A stretch of 15,442 nucleotides of DNA from CBFIJI01 sp965662885 (GTDB lineage Bacteria; Bacteroidota; Bacteroidia; Flavobacteriales; Flavobacteriaceae), in the NCBI GenBank assembly GCA_965662885.1, contig CBFIJI010000048.1, forward strand, positions 1 through 15,442, in the 5' to 3' direction. The translations under genes and the position numbers were made by a program. Positions 9,208 through 15,408 of this stretch are shown one piece after another. The notes under the pieces were generated by a model that was not told the DNA's origin, did not search any database, and saw only the letters and a program-made list of their open reading frames with translations. Numbering within the stretch: the first letter of the stretch is position 1; the number at the start of each line of letters is the position of its first letter.

Positions 9208-10350
9208 TTACAACAGATAGACAACGAGAAAGCCGAGATAAGTCCCTAACGCATTCCCTAGGGTGCCCACTAAAATAGCCGGAAGTATTAAGGCTTTTCG
9301 ATTAAAGTTTTCTGCCAGGGCAATAGCCGTTGTACCGCCCCCAATATTGGCTTGACTCACTATAGCAATCATTTCCCAATCTCTGTAGATTAGCCCCCCA
9401 ATAAGGACTAATAATAGCCCGTGTAAGCATACGGCAAAACCCGTAAAGAGGATCAAGGAAATCCCAATGGCTTTTAGTTCACTAACCGCACTTAGTTCAC
9501 AGTAGGCTCCAATAACAGCAAGAAAAATATAAACCAAATACAATCCTAAACTATGGCTTCCTTTAAGATTAGCGACCCCCTTGAATTGAGCCAAAATTAT
9601 TCCAAGAGTAGATATTATAAGGATAGAGGGGATTTGAGGAAAAAAATCAGCGATGCGTTCAGAAATAAAGTAGGCTCCTAAACCAAGAAAAGCAAGCCAT
9701 GACAAGCCCTTTAAATCAATCGCTTCTTTTTCTTGGTTATGATCCATTGCTGGGGAATCGACAGGGCTTGATGGGGTTTTACCTTTCCACCATCGATTGA
9801 GGAATAGGGGAAGTGTTAGTGTGACCACTATCCATAGGGTGGTGATCACATTATCTACAGCAATGGTTCCTGCATATAGGGCTCCTTTTTTCTGAAAACC
9901 ATATTCCAAAGCAACAGCATTAAAGTTAACGCTGCCTCCCGTATAGGTTCCAGTCAACATACCAGCAATCACTTTTCCATCTTCACCCAAAAGATCCCCT
10001 GGAGATAAAACCAGCCATGAAATGATAATCCCTGCAGTGGTGGTCAATGAACCGATAACAAACAGGCCAATCATTGGAAGGCCTGCCTTCTTGATGGAGG
10101 TTAGATTAACATTTAACAATAAATAAAAAATGGATATGGGGGCGACATATTTAAAAATAACATCGTACAAATCAATACTGTTGGAGGCTGATGGAATAAG
10201 TTGGAGATTCGCCAATACTGCTGTAAATATTATTACCAACAGTGCCGCCCCAAATTGTTTGCCCACTTTTGTCTTTCCAACATAAAGGGCTGCAACCACC
10301 ATTAAACAGAGCATTACTATGACGTAAATAGGATTTGATATCATTTCCAT
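9208..10350 (-). CDS. DUF819 family integral membrane protein
   Basis: A polytopic inner-membrane protein of 380 residues with about ten hydrophobic segments. It carries two Gly-rich half-site motifs, GTYTGGSVNFNAVA at about 134-147 and SQANIGGGTTAIALAENF near 333-350, which lie in opposite halves and suggest an inverted-repeat transporter fold. Both motifs are typical of the DUF819 (YjcL-like) family, which has no well-established substrate. A polar loop rich in Ser, Pro, Lys and Glu separates the halves (about 185-212). The first ATG (10350) is used; another ATG two codons later is equally possible. It lies 185 bases upstream of the phosphorylase gene on the same strand, so it may be co-transcribed with the glucan genes, but nothing in its sequence points to a sugar substrate. 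Confidence 0.85.
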   Translation of the reverse strand: MEMISNPIYVIVMLCLMVVAALYVGKTKVGKQFGAALLVIIFTAVLANLQLIPSASNSIDLYDVIFKYVAPISIFYLLLNVNLTSIKKAGLPMIGLFVIGSLTTTAGIIISWLVLSPGDLLGEDGKVIAGMLTGTYTGGSVNFNAVALEYGFQKKGALYAGTIAVDNVITTLWIVVTLTLPLFLNRWWKGKTPSSPVDSPAMDHNQEKEAIDLKGLSWLAFLGLGAYFISERIADFFPQIPSILIISTLGIILAQFKGVANLKGSHSLGLYLVYIFLAVIGAYCELSAVSELKAIGISLILFTGFAVCLHGLLLVLIGGLIYRDWEMIAIVSQANIGGGTTAIALAENFNRKALILPAILVGTLGNALGTYLGFLVVYLL

Positions 10351-10698
10351 AGCATTAGATTATGACATTTAATATAGCTAATAAAAATATACCACCTCCA
10401 TCAATTCCAAAAAAGATGGGAGTCCAAAAATTATGAAACTGCTATTTTTATCCAAATAATGGGAAAATTCAAGCGTTTTTTATTCGTGCGCTATTGGAAA
10501 ATACTATTCTAGGTCGTCACTTTCAAAAGCTTCAATAAGCTGCCAATAGCTGCTGTCCGAATCCCTGTTCTGCTCATCACTTTTCCCATTTTTTCGATAA
10601 AGGGGAAAAAAAGGAACACATCTCAAATACAAGAGTTATCCTCTCGAGGAGATAACTCTTTTGAAAAATGATTTAAACGTGTTCAATAATTAATCTGG
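10351..10698. other. 348-base spacer with hairpin and a possible short ORF
   Basis: The gap between the SDR and DUF819 genes (both minus strand). It holds the strong hairpin at 10631-10660, annotated separately, and a weak stem around CTCCATC/GATGGGAG (about 10394-10420). On the minus strand one frame is open from just after a TAA near 10648 down to a TAG at 10509-10511. It ends in a protein-like acidic tail (SSYWQLIEAFESDDLE) but has no ATG, only TTG codons near its beginning. It could be the end of a decayed gene or chance. Confidence 0.4.
10631..10660 (-). terminator. Strong hairpin downstream of the SDR gene
   Basis: Perfect 10-base arms AAGAGTTATC and GATAACTCTT enclose a 10-base loop that itself contains the palindrome CTCGAG. 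It lies 39 bases beyond the SDR stop on the minus strand. The following U tract on that strand is weak (GTATTTG), so it may act as an intrinsic terminator or as an mRNA 3'-end stabiliser. Confidence 0.65.
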
Positions 10699-11715
10699 TT
10701 AAGACGATGTAATCTTTTTGACTGCTTCTGCAGTTTCTAAAAGTGTTTTTTCAAATGGAATAGGTGTCCAATCAAAAACCTCCATTGTCTTAGAGTTATC
10801 GGCATTTAGATTCATATCGAGCATGGTTAACATTCCTTTGGCTTCTCGGTCAAAATTGGCCAAAAATTTCAACATAAAATTTGGTGCCAATTTAGTGCTT
10901 GGCCCTTTATAACCATTGTCTAAAAGAAGTTGGCATATCGACTGAAAACTTCTTCCTTCTTTTTCAGTTGCTAAAAAACGTTGGTTAGCTGCTTTCGGTT
11001 CTGTTAGGGCTGCAACATGTAAATAGGCGACATCACGAACATCCACCATGGGGAAGGACGTGTTTGGCACCATAGGTATTTTTCCTCCTAAAATTTTTAC
11101 AATCATTGACATTGATGCTCCAGAAATATTTGTGCCAAGGGGAGGTCCAAAAACCCCACCAGGATTAATACTAACCAATTCTAAAGTAGGATCACCTGAT
11201 TGATTATTTATAAAATCCCACGCAGCTTGTTCTGCTAATGTTTTGCTTTTAAAATAAGTACTTATGTTTTTTGAATTTAAGTCAGTCCATTCTTCGGGTG
11301 TAATTGTACCTGTTTTTTTACCTCCCATAATTGCAACCGTAGAGCTGGTTAATACAACTCGTTTTACTCCATTTTTTTTTGCAGCTTTTAACACCCTTAA
11401 CGTTCCATCGACAGCAGGACCAAGCATGTCCATTTCATTTTTTGGATTTTCTACTGTAAATGGAGAGGCCATGTGCATAACAAAGTCACAATTAGATAAT
11501 GCTGAGTCCCATCCATTATCATAGTTTAGATCTAAATGAGCAAAAGAAAGATTCTTAATAGAAACCGAGGCCGATTTAAGAGTAGATTTCACCTCATTTG
11601 CTTTATTTTCAGTTCGTACACTTCCAACTACATTATATCCATTTTCTAAAAGAATTTTCGCACAATGTAAACCGATATATCCAGATACTCCTGTTAGTAA
11701 TACTGTTTTGCTCAT
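10699..11715 (-). CDS. NAD(P)-dependent extended SDR, aldehyde/dihydroflavonol reductase type
   Basis: A soluble oxidoreductase of 338 residues, normal for the extended short-chain dehydrogenase/reductase family. The N-terminal Rossmann fold starts with TGVSGYIG (residues 8-15, the TGxxGxxG dinucleotide motif). The catalytic set is Ser124/125 in VLTSST, Tyr154 and Lys158 in YFKSK. INPGGVFGPPLG (about 184-195) follows, the block after the active site typical of dihydroflavonol 4-reductase-like and bacterial ketone/aldehyde reductases. Arg34 after the second beta strand (GSVRTENK) suggests NADPH preference. It is divergent from the HxlR regulator gene with 93 bases between starts, which contain two matching palindromes, so it is the likely target of that regulator. 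The natural substrate is unknown; a reactive carbonyl or quinone stress role is inferred only from what is commonly seen beside HxlR regulators. Confidence 0.9.
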   Translation of the reverse strand: MSKTVLLTGVSGYIGLHCAKILLENGYNVVGSVRTENKANEVKSTLKSASVSIKNLSFAHLDLNYDNGWDSALSNCDFVMHMASPFTVENPKNEMDMLGPAVDGTLRVLKAAKKNGVKRVVLTSSTVAIMGGKKTGTITPEEWTDLNSKNISTYFKSKTLAEQAAWDFINNQSGDPTLELVSINPGGVFGPPLGTNISGASMSMIVKILGGKIPMVPNTSFPMVDVRDVAYLHVAALTEPKAANQRFLATEKEGRSFQSICQLLLDNGYKGPSTKLAPNFMLKFLANFDREAKGMLTMLDMNLNADNSKTMEVFDWTPIPFEKTLLETAEAVKKITSS

Positions 11716-11733
11716 TTTAAATAATTTTTTATT

Positions 11734-11756
11734 ATTACTTTTGTTTTGATAGTAAA
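11734..11756. promoter_or_regulatory. Operator half 1 (SDR-proximal) in the SDR/hxlR-type intergenic region
   Basis: A 23-base imperfect palindrome, left arm ATTACTTTT, right arm GATAGTAAA, 5-base spacer GTTTT. It matches the second copy at 11766-11788 in 20 of 23 positions, offset 32 bases (about three helical turns). It contains TACTTTTG (11736-11743), a fit to the Bacteroidota TAnnTTTG element pointing toward the HxlR gene. Probable binding site of the HxlR protein. Confidence 0.65.
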
Positions 11757-11765
11757 AGTAGCAAA

Positions 11766-11788
11766 ATTACTATTGTTTTAATAGTAAT
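11766..11788. promoter_or_regulatory. Operator half 2 (regulator-proximal), perfect palindrome
   Basis: A perfect inverted repeat with 9-base arms ATTACTATT and AATAGTAAT separated by GTTTT. It overlaps TAATTTTG on the minus strand (11769 down to 11762), which fits TAnnTTTG and lies about 47 bases upstream of the SDR start. A repressor bound here would cover that promoter element. Confidence 0.72.
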
Positions 11789-11808
11789 AATTTACTTTAT
11801 TTATAATA

Positions 11809-12246
11809 ATGTCATTTTTAGAGAAGACTTTTCGTTGCGACTGCCCTGTGACCTCAGCATTAGATATTGTTGGAGACAAATGGACATTGGTCATCATAAA
11901 ATTGATGTTGCTTGATCTCAAAAAAACCTTTAAAGATTTCTCAAAAAGTGATGAGTCGATTGCACCTAGTATTCTATCGACCCGACTGAAGACTATGGTG
12001 AAAATAGGTTTAATTGTCAAAGTAAAACAGGCCAATAATAAGAAAACCAACCTCTATCTTCTTACCCAAAAAGGACTCTCCTTAACTCCAATTATTGATG
12101 AATTGGCCTTATGGACTCATCATAACATTCAACCAATTGATCCGAAAAAGTTTAATGAAATGTATGGTAATATTAAAGATAAAAAGGAACTACATCATGC
12201 CATTATCGAACGATATAAAGTGGCAATGATCCCACTAAAAGTATAA
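11809..12246 (+). CDS. HxlR-family winged-helix transcriptional regulator
   Basis: A 145-residue DNA-binding regulator. Family hallmarks are the N-terminal CDCPV with Cys10 and Cys12, then DIVGDKWTLVIIKLML (19-34), the recognition region SIAPSILSTRLKTMVKIGLI (50-69) and the wing NKKTNLYLLTQKGLSLTPII (77-96). HxlR proteins act as dimers, and several sense thiol-reactive or aldehyde compounds through the Cys at this N-terminal position; the Cys here could play that role. The C-terminal tail (about 110-145) extends beyond the minimal domain. It is transcribed divergently from the SDR gene, and two copies of one palindrome occupy the shared promoter region, so the simple inference is repression of both genes, relieved by a ligand or by oxidation. 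Confidence 0.92.
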   Translation: MSFLEKTFRCDCPVTSALDIVGDKWTLVIIKLMLLDLKKTFKDFSKSDESIAPSILSTRLKTMVKIGLIVKVKQANNKKTNLYLLTQKGLSLTPIIDELALWTHHNIQPIDPKKFNEMYGNIKDKKELHHAIIERYKVAMIPLKV

Positions 12247-12321
12247 CTGTCAGTTGATATCCCTAGATCATATTCATCAATGAACAAGCTTAAGTACCAA
12301 TTTTTTATAAAATCTAATCCT

Positions 12322-13191
12322 ATGAAAATCTACAAAATCCTTTTAACGCTTTTTATTTTTCTGTGTTATTCATGCAATAAAAATAATGACGACTCAGAAC
12401 AAAATACTCAAGGCAAAAACATGTTACTTATAGGAAATAGTTTTTTTAGACCTTATGCACAAAAACTTGATCTTTTGGCCATTGATGCAGGTTTTGTTAA
12501 TCACAATAGTACCATTGTAATTCGTGGTGGCGAAAACGGAAGAGCTATCAATTTTTGGAACGATGCTTCTAGTGAGGAACATATTCAAATTAAGTCAACT
12601 CTTGACCAGGGAGGTGTGGATGTTTTTGGAATGCCCAGCGGACATGAATCTGATAATCCAATCGAGGGTCATCGTGCATGGATAGAATATGCGTTACAAA
12701 ATAATCCAAACATTTCCATTTTTATCTCGTTAGCACCTTTTGACTTTCCGAATGGAGATCCAAATGGAACTCGACCAGATTGGGATACGTTGGCAGCAGA
12801 CAATGGATTCAATGCTATACATGAAATGTTTGATTTTTATATAAATGAAATTTTACATAATGAAATTGTAGACCAATTGCGTATCGAATTTCCTTCTACT
12901 AAAATATTTACCCTACCAACTGGCTGGGCTACATTTAATTTATATCAAATGAACATTGATGACCTATTGTTAGATCAAATTGATATGTTTGGACCACGTG
13001 AAACTTCAATTTTTACAGATCTAAAAGGTCATCAAGGGGATATTATTCGGGAAACAGGTGGTCTTGTATGGTTGAACAGTCTTTATAATGTTGACCTAAA
13101 TTCCTATTCCTATGAGACTGGATTTAATACGGACTTACATTCAATTGCTGAAGAAATAATAAAGGGGCATGACCCCAATTATAAACAATAA
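12322..13191 (+). CDS. SGNH/GDSL-hydrolase-like lipoprotein
   Basis: A 289-residue exported protein of unassigned substrate. ATG 12322 is chosen because it starts a standard lipoprotein signal (MKIYKILL..., hydrophobic core, lipobox Cys18 in CYSC, then an N/D-rich tail). An upstream in-frame ATG at 12280 would add a charged 14-residue extension. The segment LLIGNSFF (35-42) matches SGNH block I, with Ser40 as candidate nucleophile. A C-terminal block FTDLKGHQGD (231-240) places Asp233 and His237 where the SGNH Asp/His pair is expected, although the spacing DxxxH differs by one from the usual DxxH. Blocks with the catalytic Gly and Asn are not obvious. It lies 75 bases after the regulator gene on the same strand and may be co-transcribed. 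Carbohydrate esterase or lipase-like activity is possible; function is not established. Confidence 0.7.
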   Translation: MKIYKILLTLFIFLCYSCNKNNDDSEQNTQGKNMLLIGNSFFRPYAQKLDLLAIDAGFVNHNSTIVIRGGENGRAINFWNDASSEEHIQIKSTLDQGGVDVFGMPSGHESDNPIEGHRAWIEYALQNNPNISIFISLAPFDFPNGDPNGTRPDWDTLAADNGFNAIHEMFDFYINEILHNEIVDQLRIEFPSTKIFTLPTGWATFNLYQMNIDDLLLDQIDMFGPRETSIFTDLKGHQGDIIRETGGLVWLNSLYNVDLNSYSYETGFNTDLHSIAEEIIKGHDPNYKQ

Positions 13192-13240
13192 AACCTATTG
13201 TTTGTCTCAATTGGATGTTTTAAGCCTACTCAAAAATAAG

Positions 13241-13277
13241 TAAAACGGTTATCCCCAATAAAAGGGTAATCGTTTTA
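13241..13277. terminator. Bidirectional hairpin terminator
   Basis: Left arm TAAAACGGTTATCCC (13241-13255) pairs with GGGTAATCGTTTTA (13264-13277), giving 14 pairs including one G-U and one bulged T, around an 8-base loop. The A-tract on one side and T-tract on the other let it work in both directions. It ends the SGNH-like gene and also lies directly beyond the 3' end of the minus-strand tRNA-like sequence. Confidence 0.75.
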
Positions 13278-13380
13278 GTAGCGAGGTAGGTGTGTCCGCC
13301 CTTGGCGGAAGTCAAACCAGTGTCCGCTCAACCTTAGTAGAGCGGATATGATCCCGACGAGCTACCTACTGCTCTACCTT
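13278..13380 (-). repeat. Hairpin repeat with degenerate initiator-tRNA-like sequence (copy 1)
   Basis: Read on the minus strand, AAGGTAGAGCAGTAGG then TAGCTCGTCGGG and ATCATATCC follow the D-arm and anticodon arm (CAT) of a bacterial tRNA-fMet. CACTGGTTTGAC resembles a T-arm, and CCTACCTCGCTAC a 3' acceptor strand. The acceptor strands pair at only about five of seven positions. Two GC-rich stems interrupt the cloverleaf: TCCGCC/GGCGGA with a 3-base loop (13295-13309) and TCCGCTC/GAGCGGA with a 10-base loop (13323-13346). It is therefore unlikely to be a working tRNA. The first 34 bases of the plus strand recur at 15409-15442. It looks like a tRNA-derived attachment site or repeat carrying REP-like hairpins. 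Confidence 0.6.
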
Positions 13381-13412
13381 GTTATTCAGCAACTTAAATA
13401 TACTTATTGTTT

Positions 13413-13433
13413 TACTGCCAATAAATACTGCCA
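13413..13433 (+). repeat. Short tandem direct repeat before the recombinase start
   Basis: TACTGCCA occurs twice, at 13413-13420 and 13426-13433, with a 13-base period, ending two bases before the recombinase ATG (13436). It could be a protein binding site for autoregulation or a ribosome-access element; chance is also possible. Confidence 0.35.
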
Positions 13434-13435
13434 GA

Positions 13436-14161
13436 ATGAGCAAATTTAAAGTGTCTGTTGGAACATCGAAATCCCAACCAATTATTATCATTTATTACAA
13501 TGAAAAGCGTCATCGTTATTGGAATGGAAAAGCTATCAATGTGAACATAAAATCTAAAGACAACCCTAGCCTACTCAGAGCTGCATTTGAACTAAAACTT
13601 AAAGAAGGTTGGAGACCTCAATCAAAGAAAAAAGAAGTTAAGGAATTACCAATTACAGTTTTTCAAGCACTTCAACAAGGTGTTGAAACAAAAAAAGCAC
13701 AAGGATGTTCTGAACGCTTTATAAAGGATATTAAACGTATTGTGACACTATGGAAACGGTATGAAATTGAACAGCATTTAAAGAACCTCACACTTGATGA
13801 ATTAGAATTCTCACACACTAGAAACTTTATAATTAGACCTAATTGGAGTTCTAAAAAACAACAGATAGTAAAATCTACTTTAAGTCCATTATTAGCTGAA
13901 TTCAAACATCATTTAATTCAAAGTATCAAATTAAAGAAACCGACTTCAACTCTTCATAAACCCTTTGAAGATATTAATGCAGTACTTGATTCTATTAAAG
14001 GATATAACAACCACTTACACCTATGCTGTTTGATAACCTATGGATGCCTATTAAGACATCATCGTGAAATAAGAGAACTTAAATGGACTGATTTTACTGA
14101 TGACTTTAAATACATTCATTTATTAGGAAATAGAAATAAATCAGGAAGAAATAGAAATTAA
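13436..14161 (+). pseudogene. Tyrosine recombinase, N-terminal fragment truncated in the catalytic domain
   Basis: A 241-residue protein from ATG 13436 (a TTG at 13379 would extend it into the hairpin repeat and is disfavoured). About residues 1-65 form an Arm-type N-terminal part (VSVGTSKSQPIIIIYYNEKRHRYW), and 70-175 a basic core-binding domain. The catalytic domain begins near 180 and shows box I around Arg207 (CLLRHHREIRELKWTDF). It ends at NRNKSGRNRN, so the catalytic Lys/His/Arg region and the Tyr nucleophile are missing, and it cannot be an active recombinase on its own. A homologous continuation starts at 15204 from the same NKSGRNR motif. A stable truncated DNA-binding protein could still be made, perhaps acting at the neighbouring repeat, but decay after disruption is the simpler reading. 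Confidence 0.75.
14126..14158 (+). repeat. Imperfect direct repeat, left copy (recombinase NRNKSGRNR coding region)
   Basis: These 33 bases resemble 15222-15253 at roughly 80 percent of positions and encode the same peptide motif. Most differences are synonymous, so the two copies come from diverged homologous genes and are not a fresh target-site duplication. The two copies bracket the deacetylase gene. Confidence 0.6.
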
Positions 14162-14214
14162 CGATGATTTTATCCAAAATAATTAATAATTTAACTTAAT
14201 GACACTTAAATAAT

Positions 14215-15120
14215 ATGAAACAAAAATTAATTTTTATACGCTTTATTCATTTAATTCTTTTTTGTGCAGTGTTGAATATTCATGCACAAAATAAAATTGA
14301 TGAAAAATTAAATATAGTCGTCATCGGAGCTCATCCTGATGATTGTGATATTAAAATGGGAGGTACTGCAATTTTATTTGCTCAAATGGGGCATAATGTT
14401 AAATTTATTTCAGTAACCAATGGCGATGCAGGACATTTTGAAAAAGGTGGTGGGGCTTTAGCTAAAATTAGAAGAAATGAGGCTTTAGAAGCTGGAAAGC
14501 GATTCGGCATTAAAGAGTATAAAGTACTCGACAACCATGACGCAGAGTTATTTCCAACTTTAAATATTAGACATCAATTAATAAGGGAAATTAGAAGTTT
14601 TAATGCAGATATTGTTGTTTCGCATAGACCTGTAGATTATCATCCTGACCACAGATACACAGGGATTCTTGTTCAAGATTCGGCATATTTAGTAATTGTT
14701 CCTAATGCAGTTTCTGACACCCCACCTTTAAAAACGAATCCAGTCTTTTTATACTTACAGGACAACTTTAAAAAACCTTATCCATTTCAACCAGATATTG
14801 CAGTCGATATAACAGCTGTTTTTGAAAAAAAAATCAAAGGTTTGGATGCTCATAAATCACAGTTTTATGAATGGCTACCTTGGACAAGTGGAGACTATGA
14901 AAAAGTGCCAGAATCGGAAGCGGACCGGCTTGATTTCCTCTCTAAAGTTCGGGAAGGTAAAATCACATCAAACACAAGAGAGTCGCTTATAAAATGGTAT
15001 GGTGAAAAAAAGGGGAATTCAGTGAAGTATGCTGAGGCTTTCGAAATATGCGAATATGGAAAACAACCAACTGAAGAAGAGATTTTAGCTCTTTTCCCAA
15101 TGTTGAACCCAAAAGAATAA
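14215..15120 (+). CDS. Exported PIG-L/LmbE-family deacetylase
   Basis: A 301-residue zinc-dependent N-deacetylase-type hydrolase. Residues 1-24 form a signal peptide ending in an AxA-like site (NIHA before Gln), so it acts in the periplasm or outside. The family signature AHPDD (39-43) supplies zinc ligands His40 and Asp43 and the general base Asp42; the third ligand is expected in HPDHR, at His146. The segment SVTNGDAGH (66-74) and RRNEALEAGKRFG (86-98) also fit the family. The C-terminal region (LDAHKSQFYEWLPW onward) is longer than in minimal LmbE proteins and typical of exported Bacteroidota members. Known relatives deacetylate GlcNAc-containing glycolipids, mycothiol or bacillithiol precursors and sugar conjugates; the substrate here is unknown. 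It lies between two recombinase fragments with its own short leader (14162-14214) and appears intact. Confidence 0.9.
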   Translation: MKQKLIFIRFIHLILFCAVLNIHAQNKIDEKLNIVVIGAHPDDCDIKMGGTAILFAQMGHNVKFISVTNGDAGHFEKGGGALAKIRRNEALEAGKRFGIKEYKVLDNHDAELFPTLNIRHQLIREIRSFNADIVVSHRPVDYHPDHRYTGILVQDSAYLVIVPNAVSDTPPLKTNPVFLYLQDNFKKPYPFQPDIAVDITAVFEKKIKGLDAHKSQFYEWLPWTSGDYEKVPESEADRLDFLSKVREGKITSNTRESLIKWYGEKKGNSVKYAEAFEICEYGKQPTEEEILALFPMLNPKE

Positions 15121-15221
15121 ACAATCACTTTGAATCTGTAAATAAAATCACAGGATTATATCTTAAGTCAAAAGTGAAATTTTGAGTTCTAGATTAATAG
15201 CGAATGGAATTCAAATTAAGC

Positions 15222-15253
15222 GGAAGTAGAAACAAGTCTGGAAGGAATCGAAT
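15222..15253 (+). repeat. Imperfect direct repeat, right copy
   Basis: The partner of 14126-14158, inside the second recombinase fragment. It codes for SRNKSGRNR with mostly synonymous changes, and marks the right boundary of the segment that carries the deacetylase gene. Confidence 0.6.
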
Positions 15254-15408
15254 AGTTCCAGTTCCTTATTATGTTAAAGAAGAACTCCAACAAATAGGTT
15301 TTGAGACCTGTTTGTTTGGGTATAAATCACCCAATAAAGACTTCTTCTCTACCTTGTGGGGCAGATATAAAAAGCAAAGTAAACTCCTTAGTTTGAAGGT
15401 TCTTCTTT

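Noticed and set aside
12280..12321. Upstream ATG for the SGNH-like lipoprotein
   Set aside because: It would place a charged extension before the signal peptide; the second ATG gives a clean lipoprotein signal.
13278..13380. A functional tRNA-fMet gene on the minus strand
   Set aside because: The acceptor stem has mismatches and two extra hairpins disrupt the variable and T arms; a normal cloverleaf cannot form as written.
13278..13380. An integron attC site
   Set aside because: The structure has hairpins, but I find no R'/R'' core pair (RYYYAAC and GTTRRRY) at its ends, and the recombinase fragment lacks anything diagnostic of integron integrases.
13379..13435. TTG start that extends the recombinase into the hairpin repeat
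   Set aside because: The extra 19 residues are hydrophobic and unlike a recombinase N-terminus; ATG 13436 starts a typical MSKFKV sequence.
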